Shown in pieces: positions 1-6,422 of a stretch of 7,982 nt of DNA; the first letter of the stretch is position 1; every line of letters starts with the position of its first letter. Source of the stretch: Chloroflexota bacterium (GTDB taxonomy: Bacteria > Chloroflexota > Dehalococcoidia > Lucifugimonadales > CATQGZ01); assembly GCA_027624995.1 (NCBI GenBank), contig JAQBTI010000103.1:1-7982 (forward strand). Reading direction: 5' to 3'. A program made the position numbers and the translations under genes. The notes under the pieces were generated by a model. It was given only the letters and a program-made list of their open reading frames with translations, searched no databases and was not told the origin of the DNA.

Positions 1-57
1 AAGTTGGCCGAGACGACGGAGGCCAGCCTAGACTGGGTGAGGCCCTACCTGGGCTAG
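1..57 (+). CDS. C-terminal end of an upstream gene (partial, product unknown)
   Basis: Frame 1 is open from the window edge to a TAG stop at 55-57 and encodes 18 residues ending in DWVRPYLG. Nearly every third codon position (17 of 18) is G or C, which matches the codon habit of the neighbouring genes and is the main reason to call it coding. It runs in the same direction as the AceE-like gene that starts 98 bases further on. Too little is present to recognise a family. The promoter at 84-109 lies between the two genes, so the downstream gene need not depend on this one. Confidence 0.4.
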   Translation, partial: KLAETTEASLDWVRPYLG

Positions 58-83
58 CCACTCTGGCCACATTCAAGCCTCCT

Positions 84-109
84 TTGGACGTCTGGGCACC
101 TGCTATACT
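84..109 (+). promoter_or_regulatory. Extended -10 promoter for the AceE-like gene
   Basis: TATACT at 104-109 matches five of six bases of the sigma-70 type -10 box and is preceded directly by TGC at 101-103, giving an extended -10 element. TTGGAC at 84-89 resembles a -35 box, but the spacer would be only 14 bases, so the extended -10 probably carries recognition. Transcription would begin near 116, about 40 bases before the ATG at 156, leaving room for the ribosome binding site at 145-150. Confidence 0.55.
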
Positions 110-155
110 GTACCGGTCGAGCGACCCGCTGGAGACCGGCAACTGGGAGGACGAG

Positions 156-2537
156 ATGGCCACCGACATCTCCACCGAGATCGAGCCCCTGAGCGAACGA
201 GACAAAACGCTCCTGCAGATTCAGGACCGCGTGCTCTGGTTGGCCATGAACATCGTGGACTACGCCAACAACGTACGTCCGAGCCTGGATGGGGGCAAGG
301 TCGGCGGCCACCAGGCCTCCAGCTCATCGGTCGTGACCGTGCTGACTTTTCTCTACTTCGATTTCATGCGAGCCGGCGACCGCATCTCTATAAAACCCCA
401 TGCATCCCCTACCTATCACGCCATCCAGTACCTGTTGGGCAACCTGGACCAGAGCTACTTGAGGACTCTGCGGGGCTTCCACGGCCTCCAGTCGTACCCG
501 AGCCGGACCAAGGACCCAGACCCGGTCGACTTCTCCACAGGCTCGGTGGGGATCGGCTCGATTGCGCCCAACTTCGCGGCCCTATCGGACGAGTACGCGC
601 GGTCTCACGGACTTATGACCGACGCCCCGGCGGGCAGGTACATAAGCCTTCTGGGCGACGCCGAGCTTGACGAGGGGACTGTATGGGAGGCCATCGCCGA
701 GCCCGCAATGGCGGGCCTGTCAAACATCCTCTGGGTCGTCGATTTGAATCGGCAGAGCCTTGATCGCGTCATCCCCGGCATTCGGGTGCGGGCCTGGCGA
801 GAGATGTTCGCCGCCAACGGTTGGAACGTGGTGGACGCTAAGTACGGAAAGCGGCTCCAGGCGGCCTTCCGGCAGCCCAACGGCGAGTTGCTTCGCAAGG
901 CCATCGACGATATGTCCAACGAGGTCTACCAGCGGCTGCTGCGGGCCTCTTCCGAAACGTTGCGGGAATGGCTACCACGCACCAGCGGTTTCCCCGACGA
1001 TATGAAACGCCTAATCAGTCAGTGGGACGACCGGGAGCTCCAGGACATCTTCCGCAACCTGGGCGGCCACGACTTCTCGATGCTCCGGGAGGCCTTCTCC
1101 CAGGTCGAGGTCTCCAACGGACCGTGCGTCGTGCTGGCCTACACGCAAAAAGGCTGGATGCTGCCGTCGATAGGTGACCCCCAGAACCATTCCGTCATCT
1201 TGTCCCGCGAGCAGATGGTCGAACTGCAGGGCCGGCTCCAAATCCCTGACGAAGAAGTCTGGTCCGGGTTCGATTCGGGGAGCGAGTTGGGCCGCATCTG
1301 CTCGGAGATTCGAGAGCGGCTCGACGTGGGAAAGGCCGATGGCGCTCAGGCGGATAGCATCTCCATCCCTACCTCGTTCGACCACGTGTACCGAGGCCAG
1401 ATGGCCACGCAGCAGATCTTCGGACTGGTACTCACCGACATCTCGCGTAACTTGCCAGACCTTGGAGACAGAGTCGTGACGGTAAGCCCGGATGTCGCGA
1501 GCTCGACGAACCTGGGCGGCTGGATAAACAAGGTCGGGGTGTGGGACAAGCGGGAGACCGAACCGCTCCCGAAGGAAGACATTGTCCGCGCTCTCAAGTG
1601 GGAACAGTCACATCGGGGCCAGCACATCGAGTTAGGGATATCGGAAAACAACCTGTTTATGATGCTGGGCCAACTAGGCCTGACCCACGAGATGCACGGC
1701 GAGTTGCTCTTCCCGCTCGGCACGGTCTACGACCCGTTCGTACGCAGGGGCCTGGATGCGTTCTTCTACAGTGTCTACTCTGGGGCCCGGTTCATCATCA
1801 TCGGCACGCCTTCAGGCATTACGCTCGGCCCGGAAGGCGGCGCTCACCAGTCTGTCATCACCCCGTCCATCGGCATCGAGATGCCTGGCTTGGACTTCTA
1901 CGAGCCGTGCTTCGGTCGGGAACTGGAGTGGATCATGCTCTCCGCCATGGAGCAGATCAGACTGCGCACGCGTTCGACCTACCTAAGATTGACCAGCAAG
2001 CGCGTGGACCAGGACCTGTTCACCCTGCCCGACGACCCGGATGAAGCGGAACGGCTGAGACTGCAGGCACTCGCCGGCGCGTACCGGCTGTTAGACAGGA
2101 GCCGCGAGCCCGGCTACCAGCCGGGGGAGAACGTCGTCCAACTCATGGCCAGCGGGGCCATGGTCCCTGAGATCGTCGAAGCCAGCGACCGGCTGTTGGA
2201 AGAGGGAATCTTCGCCAACGTGATCAACGTCACAGGCCCCGGCCCCCTATATCGGGGCTATCAGCAAAGTGTCAGGGCGTCTGTGAACGACGGGACGCCT
2301 CTGTCCGAATTCATGGCAGATGTCGTTCCTGCGTCGGAGCGGGGCGCTCCCGTGGTCACGGTAGTCGACGGCCACCCGCATACGCTGGCCTGGATCGGCA
2401 GTGCCTTGAACACGACGACGATGCCCCTCGGGGTCACGGAGTTCGGCCAGTCGGGCTCCCGTCCGGAGCTCTACAAGGAGTACGGCATCGACGCCGACAG
2501 CGTGATGGCGGCCTCGTTCGCCGCTCTGGGAATATAG
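156..2537 (+). CDS. Pyruvate dehydrogenase E1-like ThDP enzyme (homodimeric, AceE type)
   Basis: This 793-residue protein has the full layout of homodimeric 2-oxo-acid dehydrogenase E1, the ThDP enzyme that decarboxylates pyruvate and passes the acetyl group to E2 lipoyl domains. Visible in order: GGHQAS at 50-55, HASP at 82-85, the ThDP/Mg site GDAELDEG at 167-174 with Asn198, GGHD at 303-306, the AYTQKGW segment at 328-334 with a following His345, the cofactor-activating Glu492 in IELGISE, GPEGGAHQS at 558-566 with His564, and a C-terminal TEFGQSGSRPEL close to AceE. The ATG at 156 was chosen because GGGAGG lies at 145-150; the open frame extends further upstream but through the promoter. 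It is about 95 residues shorter than E. coli AceE. Much of that is at the N-terminus, where E. coli AceE docks on E2. No E2 or E3 gene is in the window, so partner and exact substrate are unknown; a transketolase-like role is the alternative. Confidence 0.85.
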   Translation: MATDISTEIEPLSERDKTLLQIQDRVLWLAMNIVDYANNVRPSLDGGKVGGHQASSSSVVTVLTFLYFDFMRAGDRISIKPHASPTYHAIQYLLGNLDQSYLRTLRGFHGLQSYPSRTKDPDPVDFSTGSVGIGSIAPNFAALSDEYARSHGLMTDAPAGRYISLLGDAELDEGTVWEAIAEPAMAGLSNILWVVDLNRQSLDRVIPGIRVRAWREMFAANGWNVVDAKYGKRLQAAFRQPNGELLRKAIDDMSNEVYQRLLRASSETLREWLPRTSGFPDDMKRLISQWDDRELQDIFRNLGGHDFSMLREAFSQVEVSNGPCVVLAYTQKGWMLPSIGDPQNHSVILSREQMVELQGRLQIPDEEVWSGFDSGSELGRICSEIRERLDVGKADGAQADSISIPTSFDHVYRGQMATQQIFGLVLTDISRNLPDLGDRVVTVSPDVASSTNLGGWINKVGVWDKRETEPLPKEDIVRALKWEQSHRGQHIELGISENNLFMMLGQLGLTHEMHGELLFPLGTVYDPFVRRGLDAFFYSVYSGARFIIIGTPSGITLGPEGGAHQSVITPSIGIEMPGLDFYEPCFGRELEWIMLSAMEQIRLRTRSTYLRLTSKRVDQDLFTLPDDPDEAERLRLQALAGAYRLLDRSREPGYQPGENVVQLMASGAMVPEIVEASDRLLEEGIFANVINVTGPGPLYRGYQQSVRASVNDGTPLSEFMADVVPASERGAPVVTVVDGHPHTLAWIGSALNTTTMPLGVTEFGQSGSRPELYKEYGIDADSVMAASFAALGI

Positions 2538-2546
2538 CTGCGTATC

Positions 2547-3446
2547 TCATCTGACTGGCGGTCGGGCACTGCGCTTCGTCCAAAGCCGCAAGCCGAGTAG
2601 CATCAACGAGGTCCCCAGAACCATGGATATGGCAAGTGACCAACCCGGAAGGGCGTAGTCACCGACCTTCGGGGGAGCGACCGGAGGCTCCACAACGGGG
2701 TCGAAAGTGTACTTGATTCCGGTGTAATAGAGACTCGTAAGCCCTTCGAAACCGCTATCCGTTCCAACGATCAGCCACAGCCTGCCACCTTTGTCAGCGG
2801 TCACTTCGAAGGGGCGTTCCTCGTTATTTAGGGTCTTAATTCTGTACTCAGTATCAGCCACGTCCGGGTGAGCAACGTTCCCCAGGTTGATCATGTCCTC
2901 GCCTTCCCTGGCCTGGTTTCCCTTGTCGATGGTCAGACTGAGCCAGTCCTGCCCGTCTCGCTCTATGGCCGGTTCGATCGCCGTGGCCCCGGCCTTGACG
3001 TACACGCTCTCTCCTGAAGACCCGCCAATGCCAAATGACGCAGTCGGGACATTTGTCGCAATGTCAACAGAGATGGTTACTCGGTACGCGGTCCCCGGCT
3101 CGAGTCCATCGACCTGTCGGCTGAGGAACATGAAGAGATCGTCGCTACGGTTGTGGCCCTGGATGAAAATACCGTTACCCGTCAACTCTCCTGGTAGCTC
3201 CCTGTGGCTGGATTCCAGCTCATAAATGCCCTGATCGTATCCCGCGGGCAGGTCCGCGAACCCGGTCAGCCAGCCTTTCGAGTCACTATCGAAGATGAAG
3301 CCGAATTCGCTTGAACTCTGTTGGGCGAAAGTCGGCGAAGGATTCGAATGGAGGAGCAAGGCCAGGAGTACTGACGCTGCTACAATTGACACCGAACGAG
3401 GAAAGAAGCGACGGGACCAGAGCAATGTGGAGCTGTTCAACCTCAC
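2547..3446 (-). CDS. Exported membrane-anchored protein of unknown function
   Basis: I do not recognise a family for this 299-residue protein. It starts with GTG, supported by AGGAG at 3459-3455 eight bases upstream. The N-terminus is basic (RR, R17), followed by a hydrophobic stretch at about 19-33 and a TFA|QQ signal-peptidase-like site near residue 41. The mature part (42-250) looks beta-rich with many Gly, Asp and aromatic residues, including the segment GLEPGTAYRVTISVDI, which recalls the carbohydrate-binding or fibronectin-like wording of surface beta-sandwich domains; that is only a resemblance. A Pro-rich linker at about 249-262 leads to a membrane segment at about 266-288 and a basic tail WTKRSARPPVR. 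The expected topology is an extracytoplasmic domain held by one C-terminal helix. Its stop is nine bases from the convergent AceE-like stop. The coding DNA looks somewhat richer in A and T than its neighbours. No convincing promoter is visible. Confidence 0.8.
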   Translation of the reverse strand: MRLNSSTLLWSRRFFPRSVSIVAASVLLALLLHSNPSPTFAQQSSSEFGFIFDSDSKGWLTGFADLPAGYDQGIYELESSHRELPGELTGNGIFIQGHNRSDDLFMFLSRQVDGLEPGTAYRVTISVDIATNVPTASFGIGGSSGESVYVKAGATAIEPAIERDGQDWLSLTIDKGNQAREGEDMINLGNVAHPDVADTEYRIKTLNNEERPFEVTADKGGRLWLIVGTDSGFEGLTSLYYTGIKYTFDPVVEPPVAPPKVGDYALPGWSLAISMVLGTSLMLLGLRLWTKRSARPPVR

Positions 3447-3539
3447 GGGTTTTTCTCCTTTGGTGTCATCTGTTTCAAGGTGCGCGCGTCACCGGGATAC
3501 TCGTTCGCATTATTGCCTGGCGAGTCTATCGGAGAGCCG

Positions 3540-3568
3540 TTGACGCGCTGGGCTTGCCGCTTTAGAGT
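3540..3568 (+). promoter_or_regulatory. Sigma-70 type promoter of the dehydroquinase-like gene
   Basis: TTGACG at 3540-3545 (five of six consensus bases) and TAGAGT at 3563-3568 (four of six) are separated by exactly 17 bases. The predicted start point near 3575 leaves a leader of about 18 bases containing the ribosome binding site GAGGAGA at 3581-3587. It lies in the 146-base gap between two divergent genes. Confidence 0.6.
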
Positions 3569-3592
3569 TCGAATCTACAAGAGGAGAAACGA

Positions 3593-4030
3593 TTGACCAA
3601 GATTCTGGTAGTACACGGTGCCGGAATGAACATGCGGGGCAAGGTCCAGGCGGAGCGCTTCGGCCCACAGACGCTCGACGAGTACGACGAAAAGATCAAT
3701 GGCTACGCTGCGGAACTCGGTGTCGAGGTCGAGATCTTTCATTCCAACATCGAAGGCCGGGTAATTGACAGGTTCTACGAAGCCCACGACGGAGACGTGG
3801 ACGCAGCAGTAATCAATCCGGCGGGATACACCATCGGTCACCCGGCGCTGGCTGCCGCCATCTCTCAAGTGCGGTTCCCGACCATTGAGCTTCACGTCTC
3901 GAACCCCACCGCCAGGGGCAACGTGTCAGAAATCGCACCGGTCTGTCGGGGGGTAGTGCTCGGTTTTGGGCTCTTCGGCTACTACCTCGCATTACGAGGT
4001 GCTCTAGATCTGGTTTCCAGCCGTACCTAG
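3593..4030 (+). CDS. Type II 3-dehydroquinase-fold protein with altered active site
   Basis: The 145-residue length and overall pattern match type II 3-dehydroquinate dehydratase (AroQ), a flavodoxin-like dodecameric enzyme. Matching parts are the ILVVHGAGMN start, FHSNIEGRVID at 49-59, INPAGYT at 74-80, IELHVSN at 98-104 and VVLGFGLFGYYLALRGAL near the end. The usual catalytic set is mostly gone: the position of Asn12 (NGPNLN in the family) reads Gly11, the Arg19 position reads Val18, the usual Tyr24 is Phe23, and His81 is replaced by Ile81, with a His two residues later. The AREEFRxHS lid is shortened by about three residues and lacks the second Arg. Asn75 and His101 remain. It is therefore a family member that may act on another substrate rather than make 3-dehydroshikimate. 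The TTG start is supported by AGGAG at 3582-3586. It has its own promoter and no other shikimate gene is near. Confidence 0.75.
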   Translation: MTKILVVHGAGMNMRGKVQAERFGPQTLDEYDEKINGYAAELGVEVEIFHSNIEGRVIDRFYEAHDGDVDAAVINPAGYTIGHPALAAAISQVRFPTIELHVSNPTARGNVSEIAPVCRGVVLGFGLFGYYLALRGALDLVSSRT

Positions 4031-4120
4031 GCTCACTTCTAGAAACGACTCGCTTCCGATCAAGCCCTCCCAATGTTCCCGCAAGAGCTCGGCAAACGAT
4101 CTCGGCCGGGCTTGCGCCGG

Positions 4121-4150
4121 TTGCCACGGTGCGCCGTGGCCCCTTACGAT
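4121..4150 (+). promoter_or_regulatory. Possible plsY promoter giving a nearly leaderless mRNA
   Basis: TTGCCA at 4121-4126 matches five of six -35 bases, TACGAT at 4145-4150 matches four of six -10 bases, and the spacer is 18. The predicted start point, about 4157, lies only three or so bases before the plsY ATG. This would explain why no Shine-Dalgarno sequence is seen there. The spacer is largely filled by the inverted repeat at 4123-4140. Confidence 0.45.
4123..4140. repeat. Perfect inverted repeat in the plsY promoter
   Basis: Seven-base arms GCCACGG (4123-4129) and CCGTGGC (4134-4140) are perfectly complementary around a TGCG centre. No T-run follows, so an intrinsic terminator for the upstream gene is unlikely. 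The repeat overlaps the -35 box and fills the promoter spacer, which is a typical place for a repressor operator; an RNA hairpin ending the upstream message is the other reading. Confidence 0.5.
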
Positions 4151-4159
4151 TGAACGTAG

Positions 4160-4771
4160 ATGCTCACTGAGTCTATCGCCGCTGTCCTTCTTGCCTACCT
4201 CATGGGTATGTTTCCGACGGCGTACGTCGTGTCCCTCCTGTCCGCAGGCGTGGACATTCGCAGGCTCGGTAGCGAAAACCCCGGGGCGCTGAATACCTAT
4301 CGCCAGGTCGGCGCAAAGGCCGGATTGACGGTCCTGGCCGTGGACGGTGCGAAAGGTGCGCTCACGGTGATCGTGGCGGAGGGACTAGGCGCCCCCGATT
4401 ACGTCATCTACCTGGCGGCCCTGATGGCAACACTGGGCCACAACTTCACCCCTCTGCTCGGCTTCAAGGGGGGAAAGGGTGGAGCAACCGTGTTGGGGAT
4501 ATCGGCAGCGATGATGTGGGATCTGACGGCAGTGAGTTTGGCAGTTGGCCTGGCCTTGTTAGCCATCTCGCGCCACGTGGTATGGTCGATTACCGGGGCC
4601 TTTGTCGCGCTGAACGCGCTGACTATCTTGACGTCGCAGCCGGCCGGGATGGTCGGCCTTTGCCTATCACTATCGTTCGTGGTCGCTGGTACCCATATCT
4701 ACCGGGAGCACCATCGGCTGGTGCCAGCGGTCAAGAGACGCCAGTGGCGCAAGTTCATGAGCGTGGAGTGA
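4160..4771 (+). CDS. plsY: Acyl-phosphate:glycerol-3-phosphate acyltransferase PlsY
   Basis: PlsY is the integral membrane enzyme that moves an acyl group from acyl-phosphate to glycerol-3-phosphate, the first acylation in bacterial phospholipid synthesis. The 203 residues show the family signatures: an N-terminal hydrophobic segment with the MFPTAYVVS turn, DIRRLGSENPGALN at 32-45, GHNFTPLLGFKGGKGGAT at 93-110 (the glycine-rich phosphate-binding loop), several further hydrophobic helices, and REHHRL near 182-187 where the family usually has an HxxNIxRL motif. The Asn and the downstream GxE of that third motif are not obvious here. The C-terminus is basic. The ATG at 4160 gives the usual short lead-in before the first motif but has no ribosome binding site, consistent with a leaderless transcript. 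The stop lies 30 bases from the convergent aminotransferase-like gene. PlsX, its usual partner, is not in the window. Confidence 0.88.
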   Translation: MLTESIAAVLLAYLMGMFPTAYVVSLLSAGVDIRRLGSENPGALNTYRQVGAKAGLTVLAVDGAKGALTVIVAEGLGAPDYVIYLAALMATLGHNFTPLLGFKGGKGGATVLGISAAMMWDLTAVSLAVGLALLAISRHVVWSITGAFVALNALTILTSQPAGMVGLCLSLSFVVAGTHIYREHHRLVPAVKRRQWRKFMSVE

Positions 4772-4801
4772 CAAATGCGTGAAACCGGGCGCCTTCGTCG
4801 G

Positions 4802-5668
4802 CTAGGAGCGGCTCGCGTCGAGGGCCTCCCGAACAAAGTCCACTTCGACCAGGTCTCTCCAGGCCTCCAGGAGCCGCCGGGTCACGGGTCCAGGAAGCTC
4901 GGTTCCGACTCGAAGTCCGTTGATGGTTGCGACAGGCAGCATGCAGTGGCGCGTGCTGGAAATAAACGCCTCGTCTGCCTTGTACGCGTGATACGTGGAG
5001 TACTCCCCCTCGTCGATGGGGATGCCGAGTCCCTCTGCTAACTCGAGGACCGTCTCCATGGAGATACCGGGCAGCACGTTGCTCCGGTCCGGCAGCTTGA
5101 TCCGTCCGTCCTCTACCAGCATGAAGTTGGCCCCCTCACACTCTGTCAGGATGCCTTCCGGCGTCGACATGAGAGACAAGGTCTGCTGCTCTCGCTCCTC
5201 GCGTGTGCCCTCGGAGCCCTGCCTGGGCACGCCATATGTGGTCGGAGTGATAAGGCGTACGCCAGTCAGATAGCCGGCTGCGAACTCGCGGAACTCAAGA
5301 GGCTCACAGTAGATAAAAACGTTGACTTCCGGCGTCTCGTCGAGAGACGAGGCGAGGCCGCGGCTTACGAGCTGGGTCACGACGAACTCGCTCCCGTCGG
5401 AGAGCAGGGGTAGGTTCGTTTCCAGTACCTTGAGTGTCGCCTCCTCAAGGTCTACCATCGACATGGACGACTCGATCTGGGCGAAGGCAAAGCTGTTGAT
5501 CAAGCGCTCCAGGTGGCGACGAAGCTTGAACGCTTTGCCGTTGAATGTCCTTGCGCGGTCATACAGGCCGCCCTCTTGGAGTCCCTTGCTCTGTGCGGAT
5601 GCGCGGGCGTCTTCGTACGGCATCATCTTGCCGTTGAGATAAGCTTGCAAACCGCCCTGCTCCACCAT
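4802..5668 (-). CDS. Class IV aminotransferase homologue lacking the PLP lysine
   Basis: The 288-residue protein follows the fold type IV PLP family (branched-chain aminotransferase, D-amino acid aminotransferase, aminodeoxychorismate lyase). Visible are YLNGKMMPYEDA at 10-21, GLQEGGLYDRAR at 29-40, FKLRRHLERL at 47-56, the VSRG strand at 101-104, TECEGANFMLV at 175-185 with the conserved Glu176, LPGIS at 199-203, and ADEAFISSTRHCMLPV at 231-246 followed by INGLRVG. The catalytic lysine that holds PLP should lie between GVRLIT (136-141) and Glu176. No lysine occurs from residue 81 to 190, and that interval is about 15 residues shorter than in E. coli IlvE. No reading frame there offers a lysine codon, so a simple frameshift does not explain it. 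The ATG at 5668 is only three bases from GGAGG (5676-5672); the next codon, GTG at 5665, would give a more normal six-base spacing. Activity as a transaminase is doubtful. Confidence 0.75.
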   Translation of the reverse strand: MVEQGGLQAYLNGKMMPYEDARASAQSKGLQEGGLYDRARTFNGKAFKLRRHLERLINSFAFAQIESSMSMVDLEEATLKVLETNLPLLSDGSEFVVTQLVSRGLASSLDETPEVNVFIYCEPLEFREFAAGYLTGVRLITPTTYGVPRQGSEGTREEREQQTLSLMSTPEGILTECEGANFMLVEDGRIKLPDRSNVLPGISMETVLELAEGLGIPIDEGEYSTYHAYKADEAFISSTRHCMLPVATINGLRVGTELPGPVTRRLLEAWRDLVEVDFVREALDASRS

Positions 5669-5702
5669 GGACCTCCAAGCTGTGAGGCTTTGGCCGGCGA
5701 CT

Positions 5703-5711
5703 ATTCTAGCA
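5703..5711 (-). promoter_or_regulatory. Extended -10 promoter of the class IV aminotransferase homologue
   Basis: On the minus strand TAGAAT (5708-5703) matches five of six -10 bases and is preceded directly by TGC (5711-5709). No good -35 box lies at the right distance; that position is occupied by the palindrome at 5721-5733. The start point would be near 5696, leaving a leader of about 28 bases with the GGAGG ribosome binding site. It suggests that the gene can be transcribed apart from the xseB-PHP pair upstream. Confidence 0.5.
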
Positions 5712-5720
5712 GCTTTGGAC

Positions 5721-5733
5721 CGGGGACTCCCCG
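5721..5733. repeat. Short perfect inverted repeat upstream of the aminotransferase homologue
   Basis: CGGGG (5721-5725) and CCCCG (5729-5733) are perfectly complementary around ACT. It lies in the 88-base gap between the PHP gene and the aminotransferase homologue, at the -35 position of the promoter at 5703-5711. On the minus strand it is not followed by a T-run, so it is not a classical terminator of the PHP transcript. Five base pairs can arise by chance in GC-rich DNA. Confidence 0.35.
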
Positions 5734-5756
5734 TTTCGTTGTCTGTGAGCTCAGTT

Positions 5757-6422
5757 TTACGGAGTCCGCCGGCTAAGTTTCAGGCGCTTCTTGATCTTGA
5801 CGAAGGTGGTGACCGCGTGGATCAACGGGCTCATCTTTCTTGCCATTATCGTGCCCTGGGCCAGTGACCTTTTCAATCCTTCGGGGGTACCGTCGAACTC
5901 GGGCATCTCTACGTACGTGCGTCCAAGCTCCATCGGCGTATGAGCATCGCTTACGCCGGACGTGAGCAGCCCGTTTGCCTCGGCCAGCTCCACGGCCTTG
6001 CGGTTATCTGCGTCGAGGTTGTTGCGGGCGTTGAAAATCTCGACGATGTCGACGTATGGGAGCGCCTCATCGATCCCCTGGGGCGTAATCACCGACCTGC
6101 GAAACCGGTCGTAGGGGTGGGGCATCGACACCAGGCCACCCTGGGCCTTGATAAGCTGGACGGTCTCGAGGGGAGGCAGGCCGCGAGGGATAGCCTCTTC
6201 CAGGAAGAGTCCAGTTATCTCGCCGGCGGCCGATCCGACCTCCTCGCCGATGATGACCATGAAAGGGGCAATCCGCTTGACTTCCAGCGCACCCTCGATA
6301 GTGTTGTGGTCGGTCACGGCGATGCAGTCGAGGCCGACCTCTATGCAACGCGCGACCAACTCCTCGGGCAACATCTCCGAATCCGGGGAGAAGTGCGTGT
6401 GCATGTGGAAGTCCGCCCGCAT
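5757..6422 (-). CDS. PHP-domain metal-dependent phosphoesterase
   Basis: This 221-residue protein is a compact PHP-domain (polymerase and histidinol phosphatase) enzyme that hydrolyses phosphoesters with two or three bound metals. The ligand motifs are complete: DFHMHTHFSPDS at 4-15, TDHNT at 37-41, the IGEE strand at 58-61, PHPYDR at 101-106, the IFNAR segment with Asn131, and SDAH at 158-161. A basic C-terminus (KIKKRLKLSRR) follows. It is shorter than TrpH/RNase AM-type proteins (about 280-290 residues), so the exact substrate, nucleotide, RNA end or other phosphomonoester, is open. Its ATG overlaps the xseB stop by one base (TGATG), indicating translational coupling with xseB and a possible link to nucleic-acid turnover. 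Cytosolic; no signal peptide. Confidence 0.85.
   Translation of the reverse strand: MRADFHMHTHFSPDSEMLPEELVARCIEVGLDCIAVTDHNTIEGALEVKRIAPFMVIIGEEVGSAAGEITGLFLEEAIPRGLPPLETVQLIKAQGGLVSMPHPYDRFRRSVITPQGIDEALPYVDIVEIFNARNNLDADNRKAVELAEANGLLTSGVSDAHTPMELGRTYVEMPEFDGTPEGLKRSLAQGTIMARKMSPLIHAVTTFVKIKKRLKLSRRTP

Noticed and set aside
84..155. A longer N-terminus for the AceE-like protein, from a TTG at 84
   Set aside because: The ATG at 156 has a well-placed GGGAGG, and the upstream stretch contains the -10 element, so it is more likely leader than coding.
4091..4125. An attenuator-like pair of competing hairpins upstream of plsY (GGCAA with TTGCC, CGGC with GCCG)
   Set aside because: Stems are only four or five pairs with large loops in GC-rich DNA, and there is no leader peptide or T-run to support attenuation.
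4123..4140. An intrinsic terminator after the dehydroquinase-like gene
   Set aside because: The hairpin is perfect but is followed by CCCTTACG instead of a T-run, and it overlaps a likely plsY promoter.
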